Shown: positions 7,940 to 17,246, numbered from the stretch's first letter. The stretch is 53,428 bases of DNA from Actinomycetes bacterium (GCA_025351965.1 JANXUX010000184.1:1-53428); one strand, 5' to 3'. Numbers and translations: made by a program. The notes: a model not told the origin generated them from the letters alone.

Positions 7940-9523
7940 ATGGGGATGAACATCAGTAGGCGCGATCTGATCCGTTGGTCAGCGCTCGGCGCCGGCGTCG
8001 GACCGATGCTGGCCGTATTGAACGCGTGCTCGGGCTCCGCCGGTAGTGCGACCGGGGCGGCTCCGACGCTGGCGCTCCCGACGACGTCGCTCGCCCCCAC
8101 GTCGACCCTTGCGACGTCGTCGGCCTCGTCGCCGTCGGTTGCGGTGACCTCGACCTCACCCGCGCCGCTCACCACCGCTGCGGTCGACCCGAGCCGCCCG
8201 TGGTGGATGCAGGGCAACTACGCGCCGATCGGCAACGAGACCGACACGATCGAACTCACGGTCATTGGATCGCTGCCGCCGGAGCTCTCTGGGATGTACG
8301 TGCGCAACGGATCGAACCCCTCATCGGGTGACTCGCCGCACTGGTTCTTCGGTGACGGGATGGTGCACGGCGTTCGGCTGTCGGGCGGCAAGGCGGTCGG
8401 TTACCGCAACCGATATGTGAGAACGAGCCTCTACGAGGCGCACGCCGGATTCGGCGAGGGACCTCCTGGGGGCGCGGCGAACCAGTCCAACGTGTCCGCG
8501 ATCTGGCACGGCGGACGTCTGCTCACGAGCGGTGAGGTCGGCCTGCCATACGAATTGGACCCCACCGACCTGTCGACGGTCGGTGCTCACGACTTCGCCG
8601 GCAAGCTGGGCACAGCCTTCACGGCGCACCCGAAGATCGATCCTGTGACCGGCCGGATGCACTTCTTCGGCTACGGCTTCACCCCACCGTTCCTCACCTA
8701 CCACATCGCCGAAGCGGACGGGTCGCTCGTCCACAGCGAGGTCGTCGAGACGCCACGGAGCACGATGATCCACGACTTCGCGATCACCGAATCCGACGCG
8801 ATCTTCTGGGATCTTCCGGTCACGTTCGATCTCGACGCTGCCGTTGCGTACATCGCCGACCCGACATCCGCGGCGTTCCCCTACCGCTGGTCTCCAGAGG
8901 TCGGGGCGCGCGTCGGGGTGATGCCACTGACAGGCGGTGCGGCAGCGATCCAGTGGTTCGATCTCGACCCGTGCTTCGTGTTCCACGGCGTCAATGCCTT
9001 CCGTCGCGGCGACGAAGTGGTCGCCGACGTCTGTCGGCTCTCCTCGATGTTCTCCCCCGGCGATCTGCTCGGCGGCGATGCATCCCATCGGCGATGGACC
9101 TTCAACACTGCGACGGGCGCCGTCACCGACGACGTGCTCGCTGTCGACGACCCCGGCGACCTGCCCGGCCGGGACCCCCGACGCGTCGGTCGCGAACACC
9201 GCTACGGCTACCTCGTCAGCACCCGGGACAACCCGGACACGGTCGAGTTCGGTGGTCTCATCAAGCACGACTACACCGACAACAGCCGCCAGATCTGGGA
9301 CCCCGGCCCCAGCCGGCATGCCGGCGAGTGGCTCTTCGTGCCGGCAGGCAGTGACCTCGCCGATGATGCCGGGTACCTGCTCACCTATGTGCACGACGAA
9401 GCGACCGGCATCAGCGAGTTGGTCGTCATCGATGCGAGCGCGGTCGAGCGCGGTCCGGTTGCCTCGGTCGCGCTCCCCCAACGTGTGCCGTACGGCTTTC
9501 ACGCGACGTGGATCCCCGGCTGA
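7940..9523 (+). CDS. Carotenoid oxygenase, Tat-exported lipoprotein
   Basis: This 527-residue protein belongs to the carotenoid/stilbene cleavage oxygenase family, iron(II) enzymes that split polyene double bonds. The four iron-binding His are visible in H-P-K-I-D-P, M-I-H-D-F-A-I-T, F-H-G-V-N-A-F and the C-terminal G-F-H-A-T-W-I-P-G. The family opening Y-V-R-N-G-S-N-P and H-W-F-F-G-D-G-M-V-H-G are also present. The N-terminus S-R-R-D-L-I-R-W-S is a twin-arginine signal and ends in a lipobox L-N-A-C, followed by a Ser/Thr/Ala/Pro linker of about 45 residues. It should therefore be exported folded and lipid-anchored outside the membrane, unusual for this mostly cytoplasmic family. A reductase follows 34 bases downstream. 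Confidence 0.9.
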   Translation: MGMNISRRDLIRWSALGAGVGPMLAVLNACSGSAGSATGAAPTLALPTTSLAPTSTLATSSASSPSVAVTSTSPAPLTTAAVDPSRPWWMQGNYAPIGNETDTIELTVIGSLPPELSGMYVRNGSNPSSGDSPHWFFGDGMVHGVRLSGGKAVGYRNRYVRTSLYEAHAGFGEGPPGGAANQSNVSAIWHGGRLLTSGEVGLPYELDPTDLSTVGAHDFAGKLGTAFTAHPKIDPVTGRMHFFGYGFTPPFLTYHIAEADGSLVHSEVVETPRSTMIHDFAITESDAIFWDLPVTFDLDAAVAYIADPTSAAFPYRWSPEVGARVGVMPLTGGAAAIQWFDLDPCFVFHGVNAFRRGDEVVADVCRLSSMFSPGDLLGGDASHRRWTFNTATGAVTDDVLAVDDPGDLPGRDPRRVGREHRYGYLVSTRDNPDTVEFGGLIKHDYTDNSRQIWDPGPSRHAGEWLFVPAGSDLADDAGYLLTYVHDEATGISELVVIDASAVERGPVASVALPQRVPYGFHATWIPG

Positions 9524-9557
9524 GGTGTCCTCGAGTCGTCGAGGTCGTGCGCAGCTG

Positions 9558-10325
9558 ATGGCCGCTCCGATCGAATCACCGCACACCGCATTGGTCCTGG
9601 GTGGCAACAGCGACATCGCCCACGCCGCGCTCGCCCGCCTTGCGGTGGACGGCCTCTGCCGCGTCGTGCTCGCCGTCCGCGACCCGGACGCGCTGCAGGC
9701 CCGTCTCGCCCGCTCACCACTGCCCATCGACGAGGTGACGGTCGAGGCATGGGACGCGCTCGATGCCGCTGCGCACCGACCCCTCGTGGAGCGAGCGGCC
9801 GAGACGCTCGGCGGAATCGACCTCGTGCTCTGCGCCGTCGGCAGCCTCGGTCACGGTGCAGGGATCGGAGCGAGGGGCCAGACCGTCGCCGACCTCATCG
9901 CCGCGAACTTCTCCGGACCCGCTGCGGCGCTGACCGAGGTCGCCCACCATCTGGTGCGACGCGGGTACGGGACGATCGTGGTGATCTCGTCAATCGCAGG
10001 TGTTCGGGCGCGTCGTTCGAACTACATCTACGGTTCGGCCAAGGCCGGACTCGACGCATTCGCCCAGGGCCTCGGCGACGCGGTGGCAGGCGATGGCGTT
10101 CGCGTCCACGTCGTGCGCCCGGGGTTCGTGACCAGCAAGATGACCGCCGGTCTGGCGCCGGCACCGTTTGCCACCGACACCGCAACGGTCGCCGAGTGCA
10201 TCGCCGGCGTGGTGCGCTGTGGCTCGAGCCGCATCATCCACGTCCCGGCGCCGCTCGGGCCGTTGTTCGGGCTGCTCCGCGCGATGCCTCGTCCGGTCTG
10301 GCGGCGCATCGCTGGCGATCGCTGA
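9558..10325 (+). CDS. SDR oxidoreductase resembling DprE2
   Basis: This 255-residue short-chain dehydrogenase has the nucleotide motif L-G-G-N-S-D-I-A near the start, catalytic S-S-I-A-G and Y-I-Y-G-S-A-K-A-G, then V-H-V-V-R-P-G-F-V-T-S-K-M. From memory of the mycobacterial protein, the pattern R-R-x-N-(Y/F)-x-Y-G-S-x-K-A-G-L-D and the C-terminal tail ending M-P-R-P-V-W-R-R are typical of DprE2, which completes epimerisation of decaprenylphosphoryl-ribose to -arabinose. No DprE1 oxidase or arabinosyltransferase is present here, so the substrate is an inference. The ATG at 9558 matches the family start. Confidence 0.75.
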   Translation: MAAPIESPHTALVLGGNSDIAHAALARLAVDGLCRVVLAVRDPDALQARLARSPLPIDEVTVEAWDALDAAAHRPLVERAAETLGGIDLVLCAVGSLGHGAGIGARGQTVADLIAANFSGPAAALTEVAHHLVRRGYGTIVVISSIAGVRARRSNYIYGSAKAGLDAFAQGLGDAVAGDGVRVHVVRPGFVTSKMTAGLAPAPFATDTATVAECIAGVVRCGSSRIIHVPAPLGPLFGLLRAMPRPVWRRIAGDR

Positions 10326-10395
10326 ACCTGTCCTGGCGATGAGTCGGAAAATTGTCAAGACTTCCTCTTGAGTCGACGAGTCGGTGTGCCGATGA

Positions 10396-10638
10396 ATGGA
10401 CATGGGTGCCACCTCGCCGTTCGATCTGCTCTCGATCACAGTCGCTATCGGCATCGCCTACGCGGCGATCGCCTGGCGGTTCTACGTCGTGCCGGCGCAA
10501 CGTCGCCGGTCCGTCGTCGTCGAGCAGCGTCATCAGAGCGTGACCCGCGGCGCAACGGCGCGACCGGTCAGTGCAACGCAGCCGCTGAACGCCCGCGCGC
10601 ACCTCACCCTCGTCCACAGCAGTTCGAACCGGCGCTGA
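10396..10638 (+). CDS. Small single-pass membrane protein, hypothetical
   Basis: This 80-residue frame has one hydrophobic helix near residues 10-32 (L-L-S-I-T-V-A-I-G-I-A-Y-A-A-I), followed by a basic stretch (Q-R-R-R-S) and a polar tail. The profile is that of a small membrane-anchored protein with a cytoplasmic C-terminus. No family is recognised and the ribosome binding site is weak. It lies 70 bases after the DprE2-like gene and converges on the serine hydrolase with ten bases between stops. It may be a real small protein. Confidence 0.45.
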   Translation: MDMGATSPFDLLSITVAIGIAYAAIAWRFYVVPAQRRRSVVVEQRHQSVTRGATARPVSATQPLNARAHLTLVHSSSNRR

Positions 10639-10648
10639 GCGCGCACGC

Positions 10649-11758
10649 TCAGTCCGGGGTGCCGCAGGATCCGGCATGGCTGGCGATCGAGGTCGTCCGA
10701 CGCGCCTCGCGCAGGAAGTTCTCGTCCAGTCCGTTGGTGCAGTAGCCGAAGCTGAGTCCCGACACGGGATCACCCCAGGCGATCTGCCCCTTGGCACCGT
10801 TGTGCCCCACGGTCAGCGGTGACACCGTGTGACCCATGCCGCGCAGGCTCGTCTTCCCGTCGGCGCCGGCCTGGACGAGACCGAGGGTGCGGTTGGCAGG
10901 CAGCCCCGTGAGGCGATCGGGCAGGCGGTTGCGGACATGGCCCTTGACGTCGTCGAGCACGCTCGGGTTCCACATGTCACCGGGGTTGTGCAACACGGCC
11001 TGGTAGTAGAGGGCGAGGTCGGCGGCGCGCATGACACCACCGCCGCCGGGCATACCGACCCGTTGGACATCGGGATCGTTGAAGCCCATCAGCGCCGCAG
11101 TGGTCACTTCGCCGAGCGCCAGTTCGCGGATGCCGAGCGCTGCCTCCAGCTCGTCAGGCGTCGCCGGCTCGCCGACCACGATCAGCTCAGCCGCACGGTG
11201 CGCCACGTTGCCGAGCACCCGCTCGAGGCCGGCAGGTGTGGTGACCCGCTCCTCGATCACATCACGGAAGTCCTGGCCCGTGACCCGGTCGATGATCTCG
11301 GCCAGCACCCAGTGCGCGGCCGAGGGGTGGTACTCGAACGTCGAACCGGGCTCCCAGTTCAAGCGCCACTTCTCGAAAGCCGCGACGCGTGTCTCGCTGC
11401 GGTCACCATCCAGCACCGACAGCGGCGCCATCGGGAAACCGGATGTGTGCAGCATGACCTGCTCGAGTGTGATCACGTCCTTACCGTTCGTCCCGAACTC
11501 CGGGATGTACTCCACGACGTGCTTGGACACGTCGATCAGGCCGTCACCGATGAGCGCCCAGATTGCGCCGGCGACGAACGCCTTGGTCGCCGAGTAGACG
11601 ACGTAACGGGTGTCGTTGGTCGCGTCGCCGAAGGTCTCGAACGCGACGAGTTCGCCACGGTGAGCAATGGCCACCTGCGCAGACGGCAACAGCCCCGAGT
11701 CCACCTCGCGGTGCGCCCGTTCCAGCAGCCTCGTGACCGCATCCTGATCGATCCCCAT
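10649..11758 (-). CDS. Serine hydrolase, class C beta-lactamase / EstB esterase family
   Basis: This 369-residue protein carries the penicillin-binding fold. The nucleophile motif is S-A-T-K (SxxK) after T-R-Y-V-V-Y; the second motif region reads E-Y-H-P-S-A-A-H-W, giving the Tyr of a YxN-like site without the usual Asn; and H-N-G-A-K-G replaces the KTG triad. This combination is typical of EstB-like esterases rather than true beta-lactamases. There is no signal peptide, so it should be cytoplasmic. It is divergent from the LLM oxidoreductase with about 95 bases between starts, which must hold both promoters. Confidence 0.85.
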   Translation of the reverse strand: MGIDQDAVTRLLERAHREVDSGLLPSAQVAIAHRGELVAFETFGDATNDTRYVVYSATKAFVAGAIWALIGDGLIDVSKHVVEYIPEFGTNGKDVITLEQVMLHTSGFPMAPLSVLDGDRSETRVAAFEKWRLNWEPGSTFEYHPSAAHWVLAEIIDRVTGQDFRDVIEERVTTPAGLERVLGNVAHRAAELIVVGEPATPDELEAALGIRELALGEVTTAALMGFNDPDVQRVGMPGGGGVMRAADLALYYQAVLHNPGDMWNPSVLDDVKGHVRNRLPDRLTGLPANRTLGLVQAGADGKTSLRGMGHTVSPLTVGHNGAKGQIAWGDPVSGLSFGYCTNGLDENFLREARRTTSIASHAGSCGTPD

Positions 11759-11853
11759 CGTCGAACCCCCCTCGCTGATGTGCGTTGCATGTCTAGCCGG
11801 AAAGCCGACGTGGTGCGCACGCAGGCCGTGGGGTCGCTGCCAGACTCGACCCT

Positions 11854-12633
11854 GTGATCCTCGACGTGCAGTTCAACTCCGCGACCACCCCGTGGCCTGA
11901 GATGCGCGACGCCGTGCTGGCCGCCGAGGCCGCTGGCTACGGCGTCGCATGGGTCGTCGACCATGTCGCCGGCCAGGTCATGGGCGGGAACTCGATGTTG
12001 GAGTGCTGCACGCTCGTCGGTGCCCTCGCGGCCACGACGTCCACGATCGGCATCGGCACGCTCGTCGCGAATGTGTGGAACCGTCCGCTCGGGGTGCTCG
12101 CAGCCGCCGCAGCGACCGCACAGCAGATCGCTGGCGGACGATTCTGGCTCGGCGTCGGCGCCGGAGCCTCCCCCACGTCTGCGTACGGCGCCGAGCACGC
12201 CGCGCTCGGCATCGAGCTGAGCGACTCGATGGCGGTCCGCCAACACCGGGTCATCGAGTTCCTCGAGCTGGCCCGGACGATGTGGACGACTGGTCAGCTC
12301 AACGGTGTGAGCGGATTCCCGCAGGTCACCGACCGAATCCCGATCGTGATCGGCGTCAACAGCCTGGCGCTCGCGCGCATCGCCGCCACCGCGCTCGATG
12401 GCACCGTCGACGGCATCAACGTCCGATCCAACCATCCCCGTCTTGAGGCGATCATCGACGCCGCCCGTGAGGCACAACCGACAGGTCGCGCGCCCCTGGT
12501 CATCACGACATGGGCGCGCACGAGCGAAGCGATCCGAGATCCCGATTCCGAGCAACGCGCCGACTTCGCCCGGATCGGGATCGATCGACTGATCGTGGTG
12601 CAGTTCGAGCGCCCCGACCTCATGCTGCTCTGA
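11854..12633 (+). CDS. LLM-class flavin/F420-dependent oxidoreductase
   Basis: This 259-residue protein has the luciferase-like TIM-barrel pattern: an opening beta strand I-L-D-V-Q-F-N, A-A-E-A-A-G-Y-G-V-A-W-V-V-D, then T-S-T-I-G-I-G-T-L-V and G-G-R-F-W-L-G-V-G-A-G. It is shorter than the usual 300-350 residues and lacks part of the C-terminal barrel region, but no frameshift is evident. The start is a GTG at 11854. Whether it uses F420 or FMN cannot be told from these motifs. Confidence 0.8.
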   Translation: MILDVQFNSATTPWPEMRDAVLAAEAAGYGVAWVVDHVAGQVMGGNSMLECCTLVGALAATTSTIGIGTLVANVWNRPLGVLAAAAATAQQIAGGRFWLGVGAGASPTSAYGAEHAALGIELSDSMAVRQHRVIEFLELARTMWTTGQLNGVSGFPQVTDRIPIVIGVNSLALARIAATALDGTVDGINVRSNHPRLEAIIDAAREAQPTGRAPLVITTWARTSEAIRDPDSEQRADFARIGIDRLIVVQFERPDLMLL

Positions 12634-12657
12634 TCGGCCTGTGTGGCCTCGGAATGC

Positions 12658-13035
12658 TCAGCGAGCGCCGAGCAGGTCGACCACGAAGACGAGGGTCTCA
12701 TTGGCCTTGATGACACCACCGGCACCCTGTGCGCCGTAGCCGAGGTGCGGCGGGATCGTGAGCCGGCGACGACCGCCGAGCTTCATCCCGACGACGCCCT
12801 GGTCCCAACCGCCGATGACCTGTCCGGCACCGAGCTTGAACTGGAACGTGCCGCTGCGGTCCCAGCTGGCATCGAACTGCTTGCCGGTGCTCCACGCGAC
12901 GCCGACGTAGTGGACGTCGACGGCCATGCCCTTGGCGGCTTCGTGACCGTCGCCGACGATCAGGTCCTCGATGACCAACTCGGTCGGTGCGTCGCCCTCG
13001 GGAATGGTCACTTCTGGCTTGGTGGCTTCACTCAT
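12658..13035 (-). CDS. FKBP-type peptidyl-prolyl cis-trans isomerase
   Basis: This 125-residue single FKBP domain accelerates prolyl isomerisation during folding. Landmarks are V-D-V-H-Y-V-G, F-D-A-S-W-D-R, F-K-L-G-A-G-Q-V-I-G-G-W-D-Q-G-V, L-G-G-R-R-R-L-T-I-P, G-Y-G-A-Q-G and the last strand L-V-F-V-V-D-L-L. The usual active-site Phe, Asp, Val, Ile, Trp and Tyr positions are all represented. There is no signal peptide, so it is cytoplasmic. ATG 13035 is preferred over an upstream in-frame ATG at 13044. Confidence 0.92.
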   Translation of the reverse strand: MSEATKPEVTIPEGDAPTELVIEDLIVGDGHEAAKGMAVDVHYVGVAWSTGKQFDASWDRSGTFQFKLGAGQVIGGWDQGVVGMKLGGRRRLTIPPHLGYGAQGAGGVIKANETLVFVVDLLGAR

Positions 13036-13081
13036 GGCCGACACGATATCGGCGCGCTCGTGGTGCGAGCCGGTCGACCAG

Positions 13082-13492
13082 CTACTGCGGTAGTGGTGCG
13101 ACGTACGTGCCCTGCGCGGCGGCGACGGGCTTGTCCGGGTCGTCCGTCCAGGCGACGACGCTGCCGATCAGCGAGCGACGTCCGGCGTGGTGGAGCTCCG
13201 CGCGGGCGCGTAGGACCTCGCCGCGGGCCGGGCGCATGAACCGGATCGACATCTCGCTTGTCAACACCATCGGCACGATGCCCATCACCGTGAAGCATGC
13301 GTAGTAGAGCGCAGCGTCGCAGATGCCGAACACCGTCGGCCCGCTGATGATCCCGCCTGGGCGCAGGTTGGTGGCCGATGTCTCCATCTTCGCCACCGCC
13401 CAACGATCGCCCACGGCCTCGCAGCGATTGCTGTTCCCGCCGAACTCACTGCGCAGGAACTCGTTGATCTCCTCCGGCGTGACACGACTCAT
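13082..13492 (-). CDS. PaaI-type hotdog-fold thioesterase
   Basis: This 136-residue protein fits the PaaI/YbgC acyl-CoA thioesterase group. It contains N-L-R-P-G-G-I-I-S-G-P-T-V-F, the central hotdog helix that carries catalytic residues, then a long helix A-L-Y-Y-A-C-F and strands around S-I-R-F-M-R-P-A. The C-terminal strands (A-Q-G-T-Y-V-A-P-L) close the fold. The acyl substrate is unknown. The ATG at 13492 (M-S-R-V-T) is chosen; one at 13501 would add three residues. The gene is divergent from the PLP enzyme with 59 bases between them. Confidence 0.8.
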   Translation of the reverse strand: MSRVTPEEINEFLRSEFGGNSNRCEAVGDRWAVAKMETSATNLRPGGIISGPTVFGICDAALYYACFTVMGIVPMVLTSEMSIRFMRPARGEVLRARAELHHAGRRSLIGSVVAWTDDPDKPVAAAQGTYVAPLPQ

Positions 13493-13551
13493 CGGGGTCA
13501 CGTTACGGCCGGGCGCACCACCGGCTCGGATCGGCGCCTACTGTCTCGGGC

Positions 13552-14805
13552 ATGGCGCTGCGCACGACCGGACTGTCCCACGACGAGACGCTGCAGGCGC
13601 TCGACGACCTCAAGGCTCACGATGTCCGCTGGCGCGAGGGCCGCGCGTTCACCCTGACGTACCACGGCGGCGACGACGTGGTGGCGCTCGCCGAGCAGGC
13701 GTATCAACGGTTCAGCACCGAGAACGCGCTGAACACCGAAGCGTTCCCCAGCCTGCGCACGATCCAGGCCGAGGTCGTCGACATCGCCCTCGGCTGGCTC
13801 GATGGGCCACCCGGGTCGGCGGGCTTCATGACGTCCGGCGGCACCGAGAGCATCCTCCTCGCTGTGAAGGGCTCGCGCGAGCGCGGGCGCAAGGAACGCA
13901 ACATCACGACGCCGAACATTGTTCTGCCGACGAGCGCCCACGCAGCGTTCGAAAAGGGCTGCTACTACTTCGGCGTGGAGAGCCGGCGCATTTCGGTGCG
14001 TGACGACTGGCGCGCCGATCCGGACGCGATGGCCGACGCGGTCGACGACAACACGGTGTTGATCGTCGGGTCTGCGCCGCAGTACCCGCAGGGTGTCATC
14101 GACCCGATCGAGGCCATCGCCGCGATCGCGCTGGACCGTGGCATCTCCTGCCACGTCGACGCCTGCATGGGTGGCGTGATCCTGCCGTACCTCGCCCGCC
14201 TCGGTCACGCCGTGCCGCCGTGGAACTTCGCGGTCGACGGGGTGACAAGCATGTCCGTCGACCTCCACAAGTTCGGCTACACCGCCAAGGGCGCCTCCGT
14301 CATCGCCTACCGCACCAAGCAGCTGCGCGCCTACCAGACCTACGTCACCGACAACTGGCTCGGCGGCGTCTACGGATCGTCCGGCATCCTCGGCACGAAG
14401 TCCGGCGGCTCGATGGGTGCGGCCTGGGCGGTGATGAACTACCTCGGCGACGAGGGTTACCTGCGCCTCGCCGCATCCGCCCGTCGTGCCGCCGAGGAGC
14501 TCGTCGCCGGCGTGCAGGCCCGCAAGATGCTCTCGCTGCGCGCCCTGCCGGACACCTGCCTGGTCACGTTCGGCGCCGCCGAGGACTCGGGCCTCGACGT
14601 GTTCGCGGTCGCCGATGCGCTGTGGCGCCGCGGCTGGTTCGTCGACAAGCAGGGCCCGCCCGCGTCGCTCCACCTCACCGTCAACGCCGTCCACGACGGC
14701 AAGATCCCGGCGTTCCTCGCCGACCTGGACGCGTCCATCGCCGAAGTCATCGCGTCGGCGGCCGCCGACCCGGCGACGATGGGCAGCTACGGCACCGTCG
14801 AGTAG
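13552..14805 (+). CDS. PLP-dependent decarboxylase, sphingosine-1-phosphate-lyase-like
   Basis: This 417-residue fold-type I PLP enzyme belongs to the group II decarboxylase superfamily. The phosphate-binding region is M-T-S-G-G-T-E-S-I-L-L-A, the ring-stacking and Asp region H-V-D-A-C-M-G-G, and the PLP Lys lies in S-V-D-L-H-K-F-G-Y-T-A-K-G. That last motif and the later Y-G-S-S-G-I-L-G-T-K-S-G-G resemble sphingosine-1-phosphate lyase and its bacterial relatives more than glutamate decarboxylase. Known relatives split phosphorylated long-chain bases or decarboxylate amino acids; the substrate here is not known. It ends about 200 bases before kbl. Confidence 0.8.
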   Translation: MALRTTGLSHDETLQALDDLKAHDVRWREGRAFTLTYHGGDDVVALAEQAYQRFSTENALNTEAFPSLRTIQAEVVDIALGWLDGPPGSAGFMTSGGTESILLAVKGSRERGRKERNITTPNIVLPTSAHAAFEKGCYYFGVESRRISVRDDWRADPDAMADAVDDNTVLIVGSAPQYPQGVIDPIEAIAAIALDRGISCHVDACMGGVILPYLARLGHAVPPWNFAVDGVTSMSVDLHKFGYTAKGASVIAYRTKQLRAYQTYVTDNWLGGVYGSSGILGTKSGGSMGAAWAVMNYLGDEGYLRLAASARRAAEELVAGVQARKMLSLRALPDTCLVTFGAAEDSGLDVFAVADALWRRGWFVDKQGPPASLHLTVNAVHDGKIPAFLADLDASIAEVIASAAADPATMGSYGTVE

Positions 14806-14820
14806 ACCTCGCCAGAAACC

Positions 14821-14880
14821 GACTGGGTGTGCGATCGGCCGCTGCTCGCTCCGAATTGAAGACTGGGTGTGCGATCGGCC
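14821..14880. repeat. 20-bp direct repeat, two copies 40 bp apart
   Basis: GACTGGGTGTGCGATCGGCC occurs exactly at 14821-14840 and 14861-14880. The spacing of 40 bases is close to four helical turns. It lies between the PLP decarboxylase and kbl. It could be a tandem regulator-binding site for the kbl-tdh operon or a recent small duplication. Confidence 0.75.
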
Positions 14881-14892
14881 CGCAAGCGGGCC
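14877..14892 (+). terminator. Short GC hairpin upstream of kbl
   Basis: GGCCCGC at 14877-14883 pairs with GCGGGCC at 14886-14892 over a two-base centre. There is no T-tract. It may terminate the upstream PLP decarboxylase transcript or form part of the kbl leader. Confidence 0.4.
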
Positions 14893-15003
14893 GTGTGAGC
14901 ACCCACTTCGCCGGCGGTGCCGTTGCGACGGCGATCCGTTCTACGCTGCGTTCGTGGACGCCGGCTCAGGTCGGCACAGTCGTACCGGGAACAGGAGCAT
15001 CGA

Positions 15004-16218
15004 GTGGACAATGGGATCACTGCACGGCTCGATGATTCGTTGGCCGAACTCCGCACGAACGGGCTGTTCAAACATGAGCGGGTGCTGCAGGGACCGCAGG
15101 GCGCGCATGTGCAGATCGGCGATGGCGACGGCGACCTGATCAACCTCTGCGCGAACAACTACCTCGGCCTCGCCAACCATCCGGCCGTCGTCGAGGCCGC
15201 ACACGCTGCGGTCGACCGCTACGGATACGGGATGGCGTCGGTGCGGTTCATCTGCGGGACGCAGACACCGCACCGGGAGCTCGAAGCTCGGCTGAGCGAC
15301 TTCCTCGGGATGCAGGACACGATCCTGTTCCCGTCGTGCTTCGACGCCAACGGCGGCCTGTTCGAGACGCTGCTCGACGAGCAGGACGCCGTGATCTCGG
15401 ACTCGCTCAACCACGCCAGCATCATCGACGGCATCCGGCTGAGCAAGGCCAAGCGCCTCCGCTACGAGAACAACGACATGGCCGATCTCGAGCGGTGCCT
15501 GCAGGAATCCTCGGGGGCGAGATCGCGTCTGATCGCGACCGATGGTGTGTTCTCGATGGACGGAACCATCGCCGATCTCGCCGGGATCTGCGACCTCGCC
15601 GAGCGGTACGACGCAATGGTGATGGTCGACGACTCGCACGCGACCGGCTTCATGGGCGCGACCGGCCGGGGCACACACGAGCACTGCGGGGTCATGGGCC
15701 GCGTCGACATCCTCACCGGCACGCTCGGCAAAGCCCTCGGCGGCGCAAGCGGCGGCTATGTGTCGGCGAGCGCCAGTGTCGTCGGCTGGCTGCGTCAGCG
15801 GGCCCGGCCCTACCTGTTCTCGAACAGCGTCCCGCCGATCGTTGCCGCTGTCACCCTGCGCGTGCTCGAGCTCATCGCCGAGGATCCGTCTCTCCGCAGC
15901 GCCGTCCATGGCAACGCACGGCAATTCCGTGCCGGGCTCACAACGGCTGGTTTCACGATGCCCGACGGTGAGCACCCGATCATCCCGGTGATGTTCGGCG
16001 ACGCGGCGCTCGCCTCACGGATGGCCGATGCACTCCTGCACCGAGGCATCTACGTGATCGGCTTCTCGTACCCGGTCGTCCCGATGGGCGCAGCCCGGAT
16101 TCGCACCCAGATGTCGGCAGCGCTCACCGCCGCAGATCTCGACGCGGCGATCGCCGCCTTCACCGAGGTGGGCACGGATCTCGGCGTGATCGGCGCGATC
16201 GGAGCACGTAGCGGATGA
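15004..16218 (+). CDS. kbl: Glycine C-acetyltransferase (2-amino-3-ketobutyrate CoA ligase)
   Basis: Kbl uses PLP and CoA to cleave 2-amino-3-ketobutyrate to glycine and acetyl-CoA, the second step of threonine catabolism. The 404-residue protein shows [19 protein letters not shown], the PLP aspartate segment [10 protein letters not shown], and [12 protein letters not shown] with the PLP lysine. The GTG at 15004 is chosen because AGGAG lies six bases upstream. Its stop overlaps the tdh start (ATGA), so the pair is an operon. It stands upstream of a glycine riboswitch and gcvP, matching a route from threonine through glycine to one-carbon units. Confidence 0.95.
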   Translation: MDNGITARLDDSLAELRTNGLFKHERVLQGPQGAHVQIGDGDGDLINLCANNYLGLANHPAVVEAAHAAVDRYGYGMASVRFICGTQTPHRELEARLSDFLGMQDTILFPSCFDANGGLFETLLDEQDAVISDSLNHASIIDGIRLSKAKRLRYENNDMADLERCLQESSGARSRLIATDGVFSMDGTIADLAGICDLAERYDAMVMVDDSHATGFMGATGRGTHEHCGVMGRVDILTGTLGKALGGASGGYVSASASVVGWLRQRARPYLFSNSVPPIVAAVTLRVLELIAEDPSLRSAVHGNARQFRAGLTTAGFTMPDGEHPIIPVMFGDAALASRMADALLHRGIYVIGFSYPVVPMGAARIRTQMSAALTAADLDAAIAAFTEVGTDLGVIGAIGARSG

Positions 16219-17246
16219 AGGCACTCATCAAGGAACGGGCCGAACCGGGCATCTGGATGGGCGACCTCCCGGAGCCGACCATTGGGCCGAACGACGTCCT
16301 GATCAAGATCCGCAAGACCGCGATCTGCGGGACCGACATGCACATCTTCAACTGGGACGCATGGGCGCAACGTTCGATCACGGTGCCGATGGCCGTTGGC
16401 CACGAGTACTGCGGCACGATCGTCGAGATCGGCAGCGAGGTGCGTGGATTCGAGGTCGGTGACCGCGTTTCCGGCGAAGGCCACATCACGTGCGGGCACT
16501 GCCGCAACTGCCGCGCCGGCCGACGCCACCTCTGCCGCAACACCGTCGGTGTCGGTGTGAACCGTCAGGGTTGCTTCGCCGAATACCTCAGCCTGCCCGC
16601 CGTGAACGCGTTCAAGCTGCCCGACTCGATCGGCGACGACGTCGCGTCGATCCTCGACCCGTTGGGTAACGCCGTGCACACAGCGCTGGCGTTCGACATG
16701 GTCGGCGAGGATGTGCTCATCGCCGGCGCCGGCCCGATCGGCATCATGGCGGTCGCGGTCGCGCGATTCGTCGGTGCGCGCCACGTCGTCATCACCGACG
16801 TCAACGACTACCGCCTGTCACTCGCCGCGCAGATGGGCGCGACGCGCACGGTCAACGTCATGTCCCAGACCCTCGACGAGACGATGGCGGACCTCGGGAT
16901 GCAGGAGGGCTTCGACGTCGGCTTGGAGATGAGCGGCAACCCGAGCGCGCTGCGCGAGATGCTGCGCACGATGCACCACGGCGGCAGCATCGCGATGCTG
17001 GGCATCCCGCCCGACGAGACGGCCATCGACTGGACACAAGTCATCTTCAAAGGCCTGTCGATCAAGGGCATCTACGGCCGGGAGATGTTCGAGACCTGGT
17101 ACAAGATGGCGAGCCTGCTCCAGAGCGGCCTCGACGTCTCCCCCGTCATCACCCATCACCTCGGCATCGGCGACTACCTCGAGGGGTTCGAGACGATGGG
17201 CTCGGGCCGCTCCGGCAAGGTGATCCTCGACTGGTCCACGCTCTGA
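16215..17246 (+). CDS. tdh: L-threonine 3-dehydrogenase
   Basis: Tdh oxidises L-threonine to 2-amino-3-ketobutyrate with NAD+, feeding Kbl. The 343-residue medium-chain zinc dehydrogenase has catalytic zinc ligands in A-I-C-G-T-D and V-G-H-E-Y-C-G, the structural zinc Cys cluster C-G-H-C-R-N-C (plus a fourth Cys eight residues on), and the Rossmann motif [19 protein letters not shown] and the late [11 protein letters not shown] are characteristic of Tdh rather than other alcohol dehydrogenases. The ATG overlaps the kbl stop by four bases. Confidence 0.95.
   Translation: MKALIKERAEPGIWMGDLPEPTIGPNDVLIKIRKTAICGTDMHIFNWDAWAQRSITVPMAVGHEYCGTIVEIGSEVRGFEVGDRVSGEGHITCGHCRNCRAGRRHLCRNTVGVGVNRQGCFAEYLSLPAVNAFKLPDSIGDDVASILDPLGNAVHTALAFDMVGEDVLIAGAGPIGIMAVAVARFVGARHVVITDVNDYRLSLAAQMGATRTVNVMSQTLDETMADLGMQEGFDVGLEMSGNPSALREMLRTMHHGGSIAMLGIPPDETAIDWTQVIFKGLSIKGIYGREMFETWYKMASLLQSGLDVSPVITHHLGIGDYLEGFETMGSGRSGKVILDWSTL

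Noticed and set aside
14917-15003. Upstream extension of kbl to an earlier in-frame ATG
   Set aside because: The GTG at 15004 has a well-spaced AGGAG and matches the family start.
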